From Pseudomonas campi (GTDB lineage Bacteria; Pseudomonadota; Gammaproteobacteria; Pseudomonadales; Pseudomonadaceae), in assembly GCF_013200955.2 (NCBI RefSeq), contig NZ_CP053697.2:4030001-4094000 (forward strand): a stretch of 64,000 bases of DNA, read 5' to 3'. Every line of letters begins with the position of its first letter. The first letter of the stretch is position 1. A model generated the notes under the pieces. That model was not told the DNA's origin and searched no databases. It saw nothing but the letters and a program-made list of their open reading frames with translations. Shown in pieces: positions 44,966 through 54,816 of this stretch. Made by a program: the position numbers and the translations under genes.

Positions 44966-46750
44966 ATGTCCGCTCTAGCTTCGTCGACCCAGGATCGCGC
45001 GCTGGACCTCAACGACATCCTGCGCGAGCTGATGGTCCAGGGCCGCGTGTCGCAGGAACAGGCCGAGCAGTGCCTGATGCTGCGCCGCGGCGCGGAGAAC
45101 GCCAAGCTGCACCCGCTGGAGTTCCTCGCCGCGCAGCAGGTCGATGACTTGCAGCACCCTGGCAAGAAGCACGATCTGGAAAGCCTGACCCTGTGGCTGG
45201 CCGCCTGGGCCGGCCAGCCCTACCTGCGCATCGACCCGCTGAAGATCAATGTCGCCGCGGTCACCCCGCTGATGTCCTACGCCTTCGCCCAGCGCCACAA
45301 GATCCTCGCGGTGGCGGTGGACAGCGAGGCGGTCACCATCGCCAGCGCCCAGCCCTTCGTGCACAGCTGGGAAGCCAACCTGACCCATGTGCTGAAGCGG
45401 CCGATCAAGCGGGTGGTGGTCAACCCCACCGACCTGCAGCGCTTCACCACCGAGTTCTACCGCCTGGCCCGCTCGGTCAGCGGCGCCAACGCGACCGACC
45501 AGAAGGTCAGCGGTGTGGGCAACTTCGAGCAACTGCTCAGCCTCGGCGCCAGCGACCAGGAGCCGGACGCCAACGACGCGCACATCGTCAATATCGTCGA
45601 CTGGCTGTTCCAGTACGCCTATCAGCAGCGCGCCAGTGACATCCACATTGAGCCGCGCCGCGAACAGGGCACCGTGCGCTTTCGCATCGACGGCGTGCTG
45701 CACAACGTCTACCAGTTTCCGCCGCAGGTCACCGTGGCCATCGTCAGCCGCCTGAAGAGCCTGGGGCGGATGAACGTGGCCGAGAAGCGCAAGCCGCAGG
45801 ACGGTCGGATCAAGACCAAGACCCCGGACGGCGGCGAAGTCGAATTGCGTCTGTCGACCCTGCCCACTGCCTTCGGCGAGAAGATGGTGATGCGTATCTT
45901 CGACCCGGAAGTGCTGCTCAAGCGCCCGGAGCAGCTGGGCTTCTCCCCCGACGACCTGCGCCGCTGGGAAAGCATGACCGGCCAGCCCAACGGCATCATC
46001 CTGGTCACCGGCCCCACCGGCTCGGGCAAGACCACCACCCTGTACACCACGCTCAAGCAACTGGCCACGGCGGAAGTGAACGTCTGCACCATCGAAGACC
46101 CGATCGAGATGATCGAGGGCGCCTTCAACCAGATGCAGGTGCAGCACAACATCGACCTGACCTTCGCCAGCGGCGTGCGCGCCCTGATGCGCCAGGACCC
46201 GGACATCATCATGGTCGGCGAGATCCGCGACCTGGAAACCGCCGAGATGGCGATCCAGGCGGCACTCACCGGCCACCTGGTACTGTCGACCCTGCACACC
46301 AACGATGCGCCCAGCGCCATCACCCGCCTGCTCGAACTGGGCGTGCCGCACTACCTGCTCAAGGCCACCATCCTCGGCGTGATGGCCCAGCGCCTGGTGC
46401 GCACCCTGTGCCCGCACTGCAAGGAGCCGGTGCAGATCAGCGAGGAAGACTGGCAGAGCCTGACCAAACCCTGGAGCTCGCCGCTGCCAACCCAGGCGCA
46501 ACGCGCCGTCGGCTGCCTGGAATGCCGCGAGACTGGCTACCGCGGCCGCGCCGGGGTGTACGAGATCATGCTGCTGAACGACGGCATCAAGCCGCTAATC
46601 ACCGCCGACACCGACCTGGTCACCCTGCGCCGCCAGGCGTTCAAGGAAGGCATGCGCAGCCTGCGCCTGTCCGGCGCACAGAAGGTCGCCGCCGGCCTGA
46701 CCACCATCGAGGAAGTGCTGCGGGTCACCCCGCAGAGCGAGCAGAAGTAG
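44966..46750 (+). CDS. GspE/PilB-family secretion ATPase (orphan)
   Basis: A 594-residue hexameric secretion-ATPase-type protein. An N-terminal MshEN-like region is followed by Walker A GPTGSGKTTTLYTTL, the Asp-box region, Walker B MVGEIRDLETAEMAIQAA and the Cys4 zinc motif (CPHC...CLEC). No other pilus or type II secretion gene is nearby, so it is an isolated ATPase; the P. aeruginosa counterpart (PA5210, from memory) is also isolated. Possible partner systems cannot be inferred. ATG 44966 with AAGGGA upstream. Confidence 0.88.
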   Translation: MSALASSTQDRALDLNDILRELMVQGRVSQEQAEQCLMLRRGAENAKLHPLEFLAAQQVDDLQHPGKKHDLESLTLWLAAWAGQPYLRIDPLKINVAAVTPLMSYAFAQRHKILAVAVDSEAVTIASAQPFVHSWEANLTHVLKRPIKRVVVNPTDLQRFTTEFYRLARSVSGANATDQKVSGVGNFEQLLSLGASDQEPDANDAHIVNIVDWLFQYAYQQRASDIHIEPRREQGTVRFRIDGVLHNVYQFPPQVTVAIVSRLKSLGRMNVAEKRKPQDGRIKTKTPDGGEVELRLSTLPTAFGEKMVMRIFDPEVLLKRPEQLGFSPDDLRRWESMTGQPNGIILVTGPTGSGKTTTLYTTLKQLATAEVNVCTIEDPIEMIEGAFNQMQVQHNIDLTFASGVRALMRQDPDIIMVGEIRDLETAEMAIQAALTGHLVLSTLHTNDAPSAITRLLELGVPHYLLKATILGVMAQRLVRTLCPHCKEPVQISEEDWQSLTKPWSSPLPTQAQRAVGCLECRETGYRGRAGVYEIMLLNDGIKPLITADTDLVTLRRQAFKEGMRSLRLSGAQKVAAGLTTIEEVLRVTPQSEQK

Positions 46751-46763
46751 CGCTACTAAAAGC

Positions 46764-47480
46764 TCAGCTTTTCGGCGGGGCCTGGCGGGCGAGGATGCTC
46801 GCCACCCGCTGCGGTTTGCAGTCCAGGTAGGCGGAGTTGCGCAGCCAGCGCCGATCCGAGTGCCAGGCAAAGAGGAATTGCCCGCCCTTGAGCTTGTCGA
46901 CCACCATCCGCGCCACTTGCGGACGCACCGCCGGGCAGCCCAGGCTGCGGCCGATACGGCCCTGGCTGCGCACCAGGCGCGGGTCGACGTAGCTGGCACC
47001 GTGAATGACGATGGCGCGCTCGCGCGCCAGATCATTCAACCCCGGCTCCAGGCCATCCATGCGCAACGAATAGCCATGCTTGCCACGGTAGCTCTCGGCG
47101 GTACGGAACAGGCCGAGGCTGCTCTGGTAGCTGCCCTCGCGGTTGGAAAAACTCTGCGCGAAGTTTTCCCCGGAGCGGCGGCCGTGGGCCACGTAGTCAC
47201 TCAGCAGCAGGCGCTTGCGCTGCAGATCGAAGATCCACAACCGGCGCGCCGTGGACGGCTGCGAGTAATCGATCACCGCCAGCCGGCTGGCGGGTTCGGC
47301 GCCGTGGTTGACCGCACACTGCATGGCCGCCACGGCATGCCGCAGCGCCTGCTGATTGAGGCCCGGCGCCACGCGGGCGAGGTCCTTGATCAGCTGGTCA
47401 TTCGCCGTGGGCGCCGCCAGCAGCGGTGCACAAAACAGCCAGAGCCCCATCAGGGCCAAGCGGCCAACTCGTCCAAACAT
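46764..47480 (-). CDS. Murein L,D-transpeptidase catalytic-domain family protein (YkuD_2-like)
   Basis: A 238-residue periplasmic protein with a signal peptide (LALMGLWLFCAPLLA). The domain has HGASYVDPRLVRSQGRIGRSLGCPAV, where His and the Cys in LGCPAV fit the transpeptidase active-site pattern of this family. Expected to act on peptidoglycan peptides or Braun-type linkages, but this subfamily is poorly characterised. It is divergent from a second L,D-transpeptidase gene 114 bp away. Confidence 0.78.
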   Translation of the reverse strand: MFGRVGRLALMGLWLFCAPLLAAPTANDQLIKDLARVAPGLNQQALRHAVAAMQCAVNHGAEPASRLAVIDYSQPSTARRLWIFDLQRKRLLLSDYVAHGRRSGENFAQSFSNREGSYQSSLGLFRTAESYRGKHGYSLRMDGLEPGLNDLARERAIVIHGASYVDPRLVRSQGRIGRSLGCPAVRPQVARMVVDKLKGGQFLFAWHSDRRWLRNSAYLDCKPQRVASILARQAPPKS

Positions 47481-47594
47481 GCGCGCAATACCTCAAAAAA
47501 CGCTACGCCCGTCGTGCCCTGTCACAAGGGCCGACGCCAATCCACTTATACTGACTAGCAGCCGCCCGTCACTGCTGACGGGGTACCCTGAGCC

Positions 47595-49163
47595 ATGGAC
47601 TGGAGCAGTATGTTGTTCAAAAAGTGTGCATCTTACCCGAGCATTCTCCTGCTCACCCTGCCACTGGTCGCGAACGCCATGGAGGCACCCGACGCCCAGC
47701 CGGTCGACCTGCGCCCGCTGTTGATGCAGCCCGCCAGCCCCTGTACGGCCGTTCTGGCAAGCCTAGACGACTCTACGGCAACCCTGCTGAACAACTTCTA
47801 TGCACAGCGCGACGGCCGTCCGGCCTGGCGTGACGCCCCCCATCTGCAACTGCTCCAGGAGCAACTCGCGCAACTGGCGGACGACGGCCTCAACCCGGCT
47901 GACTATCCACTCCCGCAGAGCGCGGACCACTGCAACGACCTGCAGGCCAGCAGCAGCTACCTGCGCGCCCTGCGCGACCTGCGCAGTGGCCGTCTCGACC
48001 AGCAGCAGCTGGAACCGCTGTGGCGCGACCCACAACAAACCCGCCCGGACCCGCAGCTGGCGACACTGTCCATCGCCCTGCTGCAAGTGGATGACCCCGC
48101 CGCCGCATTTGCCAGCGCCCGCCCCACCCTGCCGCAGTACCAGCGCCTGCGAGCTGTTTATGCCCATGAACGCCTGCAACCCCTGCCCAGTTGGCCAGCG
48201 CTGCCGACCGGCCCGCTGCTGCGCCCCGGCAAACAGGATGCGCGGGTGCCGTTGCTGCGCGAGCGCCTCAACCTGCCAGTCGACGAGGTCCAGGCCGAGT
48301 TCTATGACCCGAGTACCGTCACCGCCCTGGAAGACTTCCAGGCGCGACACGGGCTCAAGCCCGATGGCATCCTCGGCCCGGCCAGCCTGACCGAACTGAA
48401 CCTCGATGCCCTGACCCGCCGCGCACAGTTGCGCGTCAACCTGGAGCGCCTGCGCTGGCTGGCCGACGACCTCGGCCAGGCCCAGGTGGCGATCAATGTC
48501 GCCGCCGCCGAACTGCTGGTCTTGCAGCAAGGCGAAGAACGCTGGCGCACCCGCACCCAGGTCGGTCGGGTCGAGCGGCAAACCCCGCTGCTAGCCTCAC
48601 GGATCAACCGACTGACACTCAATCCGACCTGGACAGTGCCGCCGACCATCCTGCGCGAGGACAAGCTGCCGGCCATCCGCGCCGACCGCAGCTACCTGAG
48701 CGAGCATGAGATGGACGTCTACGACCATGACGGCAATTGGCTCGATCCCGAACAGATCGACTGGGACAACCCTGGCGCCATCCTCCTGCGCCAGGCTGCC
48801 GGGGTGCGCAACCCGCTCGGCCAGGTCGCCCTGCGCTTCGGCAACCCGTTTTCGGTGTACCTGCACGACACCCCCAGCAAGAACCTCTTCGAAAAAGCCC
48901 CGCGCCTGTTCAGCTCCGGCTGTGTGCGGGTCGAGGCCGTCGACAGCCTGCTGACCTGGCTGCTGCCACCCGCGGAGCTGGCCAGCGTGCAGACCCGCAT
49001 TGCCAGCGGCAAGACCCAGCAATACCGTCTGGCGCAACCGGCGCCGCTGCTGATCGCCTACTGGACGGTCGAAGTGGATGCCGACGGCCAGCTGCGCTAT
49101 GCCCCCGACACTTACCAGCACGATGCCCGACTGATCCAGGCACTGCGCGCGAGTGGCAGTTGA
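47595..49163 (+). CDS. L,D-transpeptidase, YcbB/LdtD-like
   Basis: A 522-residue periplasmic peptidoglycan enzyme. After a signal peptide (YPSILLLTLPLVANAM) comes the YcbB-type N-terminal scaffold, a peptidoglycan-binding domain (LEDFQARHGLKPDGILGPAS) and the YkuD catalytic domain with YLHDTPSKNLFEKAPRLFSSG and the nucleophile in SSGCVRVEA. This is the full domain set of LdtD-type 3-3 cross-linking enzymes. ATG 47595 used; ATG/TTG at 47610 is an alternative with the same signal peptide. Confidence 0.9.
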   Translation: MDWSSMLFKKCASYPSILLLTLPLVANAMEAPDAQPVDLRPLLMQPASPCTAVLASLDDSTATLLNNFYAQRDGRPAWRDAPHLQLLQEQLAQLADDGLNPADYPLPQSADHCNDLQASSSYLRALRDLRSGRLDQQQLEPLWRDPQQTRPDPQLATLSIALLQVDDPAAAFASARPTLPQYQRLRAVYAHERLQPLPSWPALPTGPLLRPGKQDARVPLLRERLNLPVDEVQAEFYDPSTVTALEDFQARHGLKPDGILGPASLTELNLDALTRRAQLRVNLERLRWLADDLGQAQVAINVAAAELLVLQQGEERWRTRTQVGRVERQTPLLASRINRLTLNPTWTVPPTILREDKLPAIRADRSYLSEHEMDVYDHDGNWLDPEQIDWDNPGAILLRQAAGVRNPLGQVALRFGNPFSVYLHDTPSKNLFEKAPRLFSSGCVRVEAVDSLLTWLLPPAELASVQTRIASGKTQQYRLAQPAPLLIAYWTVEVDADGQLRYAPDTYQHDARLIQALRASGS

Positions 49164-49239
49164 AGCGGACCAGGCAGCAACGTGGTAGCGACTGTGCTTA
49201 GATGCGTTAACCCCCTATGTACAAGACAGGAGAATTAAT

Positions 49240-50160
49240 ATGGAAATTGGTGGCGTACTGCTGCTCTTCGTCGGCCTCGCCGTGGCCGTGGTGTTCATGG
49301 GCTTCAAGGTGGTGCCGCAGGGCTTCGAGTGGACGGTGGAGCGCTTTGGCCGCTACACCAACACACTCAAGCCGGGCCTCAATATCATCGTGCCGGTGAT
49401 GGACAAGATCGGCCGCAAGCTCAACGTGATGGAAAGCGTGCTGGATATCCCGCCGCAGGAAGTGATCACCGCCGACAACGCCACGGTGCAGATCGACGCC
49501 ATCTGCTTCTTCCAGATCATCAACTCGGCGCAGGCCGCCTACGAGGTGAACAACCTCGAGCACGCCATCCGCAACCTGGTGATGACCAACATCCGTACCG
49601 TGCTCGGCTCCATGGAGCTGGACGCCATGCTCGGCCAGCGCGACGCGATCAACGAGCGTCTGCTCAAGACCGTGGATGAAGCCACCGCGCCCTGGGGTAT
49701 CAAGATCACCCGTATCGAGATCAAGGACATCAGCCCGCCCGCCGACCTGATGGCGGCCATGTCCGGGCAGATGAAAGCCGAACGGATCAAGCGCGCGCAG
49801 ATTCTCGAAGCCGAGGGCCTGCGTGCCGCCGCCATCCTCACTGCCGAAGGGCAGAAGCAGGGCGACATCCTCAAGGCCGAAGGCCAGCGCCAGGCCGCCT
49901 TCCTCGAAGCCGAAGCGCGCGAACGTGCCGCCCAGGCCGAAGCCGAGGCCACGCGCATGGTGTCCGAGGCCATCGCCAGCGGCAACGTGCAGGCGGTCAA
50001 CTACTTCGTTGCGCAGAAGTACATCGAGGCCCTGGGCAATCTGGCCAGCTCCGACAACAGCAAGGTGATCCTCATGCCGCTGGAAGCCAGCCAGGTGATC
50101 GGCGCGGTCGGCGGCATCGGCGAAATCGTCAAGGCCACCTTCGGTGACCAGCAGAAATGA
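49240..50160 (+). CDS. SPFH/Band 7 membrane protein (QmcA/stomatin-like)
   Basis: A 306-residue membrane-scaffold protein. One N-terminal transmembrane helix ([16 protein letters not shown]) is followed by the SPFH domain ([28 protein letters not shown] ... [20 protein letters not shown]) and a C-terminal Ala/Glu-rich coiled coil. Such proteins form large membrane rings and associate with proteases. It overlaps the following NfeD gene by ATGA, the standard stomatin-NfeD pairing. Start ATG 49240 with AGGAG upstream. Confidence 0.9.
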   Translation: MEIGGVLLLFVGLAVAVVFMGFKVVPQGFEWTVERFGRYTNTLKPGLNIIVPVMDKIGRKLNVMESVLDIPPQEVITADNATVQIDAICFFQIINSAQAAYEVNNLEHAIRNLVMTNIRTVLGSMELDAMLGQRDAINERLLKTVDEATAPWGIKITRIEIKDISPPADLMAAMSGQMKAERIKRAQILEAEGLRAAAILTAEGQKQGDILKAEGQRQAAFLEAEARERAAQAEAEATRMVSEAIASGNVQAVNYFVAQKYIEALGNLASSDNSKVILMPLEASQVIGAVGGIGEIVKATFGDQQK

Positions 50161-50615
50161 TGGCCTACCTGCAGCACCTCTCCTACTGGGACTGGCTGGC
50201 CTTCGGCACCGTACTGCTGATCCTCGAGGTCTTCGGCGCCGGCGGCTACCTGCTGTGGATCGGCCTGGCCGGCGCCAGCGTCGGCGTGCTGACCTTCCTC
50301 TTCCCGGAGCTGCCCTGGACCCTGCAGTTCATCCTGTTCGCCGTGCTCTCGGTGCTCACCGCCGTGCTCTGGTGGCAACGCCAGCGCAGCGCCGGCAAGC
50401 CCTCCGACCAGCCCGGCCTGAACCAGCGCGGCAGCGAGCTGCTCGGACGCCAGTTCGTCCTGCACGAGGCCATCGTCGGCGGACGCGGCAAGATCAAGGC
50501 CGGCGACAGCCTGTGGCTGGTGATCGGTGCGGATCTGCCAGCCGGCAGCGAAGTCCGTGTGGTCGGCCAGGACGGCGTGCTGCTCAAGGTCGAAGCGGTG
50601 CACCCGCAAGGCTAG
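50157..50615 (+). CDS. NfeD-family membrane protein
   Basis: A 152-residue NfeD protein: two to three hydrophobic helices ([40 protein letters not shown]) followed by the C-terminal OB-fold domain ([32 protein letters not shown]). Works with the upstream SPFH protein, with which it overlaps at ATGA (50157-50160), indicating translational coupling. Confidence 0.88.
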   Translation: MMAYLQHLSYWDWLAFGTVLLILEVFGAGGYLLWIGLAGASVGVLTFLFPELPWTLQFILFAVLSVLTAVLWWQRQRSAGKPSDQPGLNQRGSELLGRQFVLHEAIVGGRGKIKAGDSLWLVIGADLPAGSEVRVVGQDGVLLKVEAVHPQG

Positions 50616-50706
50616 CGACTCATGTAGCAACGGGCTGCTCGATGGGCCAGGCGTTGGCTGACGAGCAGCTGGATTGCAGTTTTTTACATCTGGATGGAGT
50701 GCATGG

Positions 50707-51963
50707 ATGGCCCGATTGCTTGTACTGGGGCTGCTCGCCCTGCTGGGCGGCTGCCAGTTGCTGGAGCTGGATCGTCAGTACGCCAGTGCCCAGCGCGAAC
50801 TGCTGCTGATCCCCGGCACCCTGCAGGGCTCGGAGCAGGCGCTGGTCGCCCTGCTCGACCCGCAGGCTCGGCTGCTGGCCTACCGCATCGTCCAGCCGGG
50901 CGGGCTGTTCTACTTCAGCATGCCCGCCGGCGATTACCAGTTGCTGGCCTTCAGTGATCGCAACGGTAATCTGCGCCTGGATGCCGACGAGCCACACCAC
51001 TGGCTGCCACAGGCCCGCACCGCGCCCTTCCGAGTGCAGCCAAACGCCGAACAGCGTAGCCAGCTCGGCCAGCTCAACCTGCTGCAGCCCGAACTCGCCA
51101 GTCACTCGCGCGCTACGCCGCCGGCCCTCGACCTGAGCCAGGCCTACCGCGAGCTGCCGCGCCTGCAGCACAACTATCTGCAGGTGGTGGACTTCGATGA
51201 CCCGCGCTTCTCGCCGCAACGGGTCAGCCAGGGCGCCTGGCAGCCCCTGGACTTCCTCAGCGAGGTCGGTTACGGCCTGTACCTGCTGGAGCCCTGGGAC
51301 GCGGACAAGGAACCGATAGTCCTGGTGCACGGGATCAACAGCGGCCCGCCGGTGTGGCGCGAGTTGGCTGAGCACATCGACCGCGAGCGTTTCCAGTTGG
51401 TGCTGTTCCACTATCCCAGTGGCCTGCCGCTGAACCACAGCGCCTACCTGCTCGGCGAGGCGTTGCGCGATGTGCAACTGCGCCACCGCCCGCAGCGCTT
51501 CCATGTGTTCGCCCACAGCATGGGCGGGCTGGTGGCACGCCGCGCCGTGCAACTGCTCAGCGCCGGCGGCGGCACCGACCGGCAATGCCTGTTCCTCACC
51601 CTGGCCACACCCTGGGATGGCCACCCGTCGGCGGCGGACGGCATCGCCCGGGCACCAGTGGTGGCGCCGGTCTGGCGCGATCTGGCGCCGGGCAGCCAGT
51701 ACCTGCAAAGCCTCTTCGCCACCCCATTGCCGGCACATATCAGCCAGTGGCTGCTGGTCAGCTACAGCGGCAACAGCCGGCTGCTGGAGCAGCCCAACGA
51801 CGGCGTGGTGCCACTGGCCAGCGAGCTGCGGGCCGCCGCCCAGGATGAAGCGCAACGCCTGTTCCTGCTGGCCGAAGACCACACCAGCATCCTCGCCAGC
51901 CCGCGCAGCCAGGAGCTGATCCGGCGGGCGCTGAGCGAGTTGCCGGACAGTGGCTGCCGCTGA
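50707..51963 (+). CDS. Lipoprotein alpha/beta-hydrolase (lipase/esterase-like)
   Basis: A 418-residue lipoprotein with a short signal ending in lipobox LLGGC (Cys at about 16). After an N-terminal domain of about 190 residues comes an alpha/beta-hydrolase: PIVLVHGINSGPPVWRELAEHI, nucleophile elbow VFAHSMGGLVARRAVQ, and catalytic acid/His candidates in NDGVVP and AEDHTSIL. Likely anchored to the outer membrane facing the periplasm. Substrate unknown. The ATG at 50707 is used because it gives a proper lipobox spacing; an upstream start would add eleven polar residues. Confidence 0.83.
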   Translation: MARLLVLGLLALLGGCQLLELDRQYASAQRELLLIPGTLQGSEQALVALLDPQARLLAYRIVQPGGLFYFSMPAGDYQLLAFSDRNGNLRLDADEPHHWLPQARTAPFRVQPNAEQRSQLGQLNLLQPELASHSRATPPALDLSQAYRELPRLQHNYLQVVDFDDPRFSPQRVSQGAWQPLDFLSEVGYGLYLLEPWDADKEPIVLVHGINSGPPVWRELAEHIDRERFQLVLFHYPSGLPLNHSAYLLGEALRDVQLRHRPQRFHVFAHSMGGLVARRAVQLLSAGGGTDRQCLFLTLATPWDGHPSAADGIARAPVVAPVWRDLAPGSQYLQSLFATPLPAHISQWLLVSYSGNSRLLEQPNDGVVPLASELRAAAQDEAQRLFLLAEDHTSILASPRSQELIRRALSELPDSGCR

Positions 51964-52019
51964 GCGACTCACCGTAAGGTGCGCTACGCGCACCCGTAAG
52001 AGCTGAGATAGACGCTAAG

Positions 52020-52090
52020 AGCCTGTCCGCGATCTTTTTAGAGCCTGCTTTAAACGTGGTAGCCGACGGACAGGAGATCGTGCACAGGCT
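52020..52090. repeat. Stop-codon-associated palindromic element, copy B (short)
   Basis: A 71-bp shortened copy with terminal inverted repeats AGCCTGTCCGCGATCT and AGATCGTGCACAGGCT but without the left inner arm and conserved loop. It is flanked on both sides by CTAAG (52015-52019 and 52091-52095), a clear 5-bp duplication. The right CTA is the stop codon (TAG, minus strand) of the binding-protein gene. Confidence 0.8.
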
Positions 52091-52996
52091 CTAAGGCAGC
52101 GCATAGACCTTGAACAGCGCCTGCTCCGCCTCACCCGGCTTGCCGAGGTGTTCGGTATACAGTCGCTCAAGCTCGCCGGAGCGGTACAGTTCGCTCAATG
52201 CGCTATCGACCAGCAGGCGCCAATCCTCGTCACCGCGCGGCACACCCAGCGCGACCGGCACCGACTCGAAGATGCGCGGCAATACCTGCAGCTGCTCGGT
52301 ACCACTGTGAGCCCTCAGGTAGTGCTCGAGGAACATGCGCTCGGAGAAGAAGGCATCGGCCTGGCCACTGGCGATCAGCGCCACACCCTGGTCGTAGCTC
52401 TCAACCGTCAACAGCTTCACCACTACTCCCAGACGTCGCACCTTCTCCAGAATCCACGCCTGGGTAACGCCGCCGGCCATGCTCACGTAGGTATGCTGGG
52501 CCAGGCCGCGGTTGACCGTGGCCCGCCAGGTCGGCCCGCTATGCGCAGGTTGGCCGCTGAGCACGGCCAACAGAGTCTGCGGCGCATCCTCGCGTACCAG
52601 TACACCCAGGCCGGCGGTGTAGACCGGCACCGAGAAGCTCACCGCCTGGCGTGCGGCCAGGCTTTCCGGGCTTGGCGTGCAGAGAATGTCGGCCTTGCCC
52701 GTGGCCAGCGCAGCAGTCTTCTTCGCGTCTGCGACCGCCAGGAAATTCAGCTTGAGTTCGCCAGCTCCCAGCTCGGCCTGGACCCTCTGCGCGATACGCC
52801 GGCACAGGTCGATGCCATAGCCACTGACCTGCTCGCCCTGCTGGCTGCTGAAGGGCGCCACTTCCGGCACGAACGCCAGGGTCATGCTGTTGCTGCTGCG
52901 CACCCGCTCGAGGGTGTCGGCAGCGGCCAGCAGCGGCAGCGCCGCAACCAGGCAGAGCAGCGCCCGGATGGTCGATTTGATCGGATTTAGCGTCAT
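52091..52996 (-). CDS. Periplasmic solute-binding protein, SBP_bac_3 family, between two repeats
   Basis: A 301-residue protein with a signal peptide (RALLCLVAALPLLAAA) and an amino-acid-type binding fold: MTLAFVPEVAPFSSQQG, GYGIDLCRRIAQRV, ALATGKADILCTPSPESLAARQAVSFS and the C-terminal ALGVPRGDEDWRLLVDSAL. Resembles glutamate/aspartate binding proteins. No transporter subunits are adjacent. Oppositely oriented copies of the palindromic element bound the gene on both sides, leaving almost nothing else between them. Confidence 0.82.
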   Translation of the reverse strand: MTLNPIKSTIRALLCLVAALPLLAAADTLERVRSSNSMTLAFVPEVAPFSSQQGEQVSGYGIDLCRRIAQRVQAELGAGELKLNFLAVADAKKTAALATGKADILCTPSPESLAARQAVSFSVPVYTAGLGVLVREDAPQTLLAVLSGQPAHSGPTWRATVNRGLAQHTYVSMAGGVTQAWILEKVRRLGVVVKLLTVESYDQGVALIASGQADAFFSERMFLEHYLRAHSGTEQLQVLPRIFESVPVALGVPRGDEDWRLLVDSALSELYRSGELERLYTEHLGKPGEAEQALFKVYALP

Positions 52997-53036
52997 GTCC
53001 TGTTCCCTGAATAGTGATGCCTGTGCCATGCCTAAG

Positions 53037-53175
53037 AACCCGTCCACGATCTCTTGTCGGTCGGCCATACCGCGTTAAAAACAGGCTCGGAAAGCTCATT
53101 TACAGCTCGTAAACTCCGCTTCCTCGCCTGTTTTTTGCCTTGTCTGGCCCTAGTCCAAAAGATCGTGAACAGGCT
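53037..53175. repeat. Stop-codon-associated palindromic element, copy C (inverted)
   Basis: Oriented opposite to the other copies. Inner arms AAAAACAGGC (53077-53086) and GCCTGTTTTT (53126-53135) pair perfectly, around the reverse complement of the conserved GTTTACGAGCTGTAAATG-type core. Flanks are CTAAG (53032-53036) and CTAGG (53176-53180); the latter holds the stop codon of the PotE-like gene. Confidence 0.85.
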
Positions 53176-54513
53176 CTAGGACCTCCCGCGGGTCGTCGGT
53201 CTGGTCGGCGCGTCGACGAAACGCTTGGTGATAAAGCCGTAGAGTAGGTAACCGATGACCAGGACGATGGCCGCACCAAACACCGCATCCTTGCCGGAGG
53301 CATACAGGGCGTAATAGCAATAAAGCATCGCCACCAGCAGCACCGCCACATTGCGGGTAAAGATCGCCGTACCGACCTGGGCCTTGTACATGATCACCAG
53401 CAGCCCGGAGAGCGCCGTGACGTAAGGAATCAGGTTGGTGACCGCCGCCAGGTTGACCAGTTTGCTGAACTGCTCGCTGGCGTTCGGCGAGATGGTCGAC
53501 AGGGCCAGCAGCGTCTGCAGCACGGCGCAGGCGATCATGCCGATGATCGGTGCATCCAGCTTGCTGACGCGGGCGAACAGCCTGGGAAACATGCCCTCTT
53601 CGGCGGTGACCTTGGCGGTCTGGCCGAGGGTGAACTGCCAGCCCAGCAGGGAGCCGATGCAGGCCATCACCGCGAGAATCATGATGATGTTGCCCACCAG
53701 CGGATTGAACATCTGCGCGTAGACATAGGCGAACGGCGCGCTGGAATTGGCCAGCTCGGCGTTGGGGATGATGCCCTGGATCACCGTGGTCGAGAGGATG
53801 TAGACCACCGCCGCACCGAGGGTGCCGAACAGGCAGGCCAGCGGCACGTTGCGCTTGGGATTGTCTACCGCGTCTGAGTTCTGCGCCGCCGACTCCATGC
53901 CGAGGAAGGCCCACAGGGTCAGCGGGATGCTCTGCGCGATGGCATCGTTGGTGGCCAGGTTGTTGGGGTTCCAGGCCGCGGCAAACACCGCACTGTCGAA
54001 CCAGAACCAGCCGATCACGCTGAGCCCCGCCACCGGAATGATCACGCCCCAGACGGTGATCGAGCCGATCTTGCCGGTGATGCTCGGGCCACCGAAGTTG
54101 GCCACGGTGGTCAGCCAGATCAGTCCGACCGTACCGATGAACAGCGGAATGGCGCCGCTGCCCAGCCAGGGGAAGAAGGGCGTCAGATAACCCACAGCGG
54201 AGATGCCGATGGCCACATTGCCGATCGCCAACGAGAGGAAGTAGAGAAACGAGCAGAGGAAGAACGCCGACTTGCCATGCGCCTCCTCGCTGTACGCCGA
54301 CATGCCGCCGGAGCGCGGGCAGTAGATGCCGCATTGGGCAAAGCAGTAGGCGATGGCCATGGAGCCGATGGCCGTGATGATCCATGACAGCAGCGACACC
54401 GCCCCCAGCTGCGCCATGCTCGACGGCAGCATGATGATGCCGGAACCCATCATGTTCACCGCCACCAGGGTGGTAAGCCCCATCAGGCTCATTTTCTTGC
54501 TTGCTTCAGCCAT
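53176..54513 (-). CDS. potE: Putrescine/ornithine antiporter, PotE-like
   Basis: A 445-residue APC-superfamily permease with about twelve hydrophobic helices. It matches E. coli PotE closely in many segments: VNMMGSGIIMLPSSMAQLG, VANFGGPSITGKIGSITVWG, LTLWAFLGMESAAQNSD, GSLLGWQFTLGQTAKV and LVNLAAVTNLIPY. Expected to exchange putrescine for ornithine across the inner membrane, although no ornithine decarboxylase gene is adjacent here. ATG 54513 (MAEASKKMSLMGL) gives the PotE-like start. The gene's stop codon is at the edge of repeat copy C. Confidence 0.85.
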   Translation of the reverse strand: MAEASKKMSLMGLTTLVAVNMMGSGIIMLPSSMAQLGAVSLLSWIITAIGSMAIAYCFAQCGIYCPRSGGMSAYSEEAHGKSAFFLCSFLYFLSLAIGNVAIGISAVGYLTPFFPWLGSGAIPLFIGTVGLIWLTTVANFGGPSITGKIGSITVWGVIIPVAGLSVIGWFWFDSAVFAAAWNPNNLATNDAIAQSIPLTLWAFLGMESAAQNSDAVDNPKRNVPLACLFGTLGAAVVYILSTTVIQGIIPNAELANSSAPFAYVYAQMFNPLVGNIIMILAVMACIGSLLGWQFTLGQTAKVTAEEGMFPRLFARVSKLDAPIIGMIACAVLQTLLALSTISPNASEQFSKLVNLAAVTNLIPYVTALSGLLVIMYKAQVGTAIFTRNVAVLLVAMLYCYYALYASGKDAVFGAAIVLVIGYLLYGFITKRFVDAPTRPTTRGRS

Positions 54514-54816
54514 CGAAGACTCCCTGATCGATTTGCCACACGCAACCGGCTCCGGCACCTCAGGAGCCGGGAGCAGACAACGCGAATATGAGTAGCCTGA
54601 TGTGTAGCGGACTAACCCTGCCGATGCCGGCCTCCCCCGCCGCATCCGTCATGCCCGCTACTCTGGGGCACTATGACTGCAGAAATATTTACCGCACTGC
54701 ACCAGATCAAGAGCGTAGCAAAGCCTTGAACGCAGTCCGGCTTTTCTCCGCAGCCCGCCCCATATGCGCAGGAGGTCGCGGCTGCAGCCGCTTGCGCAGG
54801 AGAAATCGCCGGCAAT

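Noticed and set aside
44966-46750. Type II secretion or type IV pilus cluster
   Set aside because: Only the ATPase gene is present; no pseudopilin, platform protein or secretin gene is found in the flanks.
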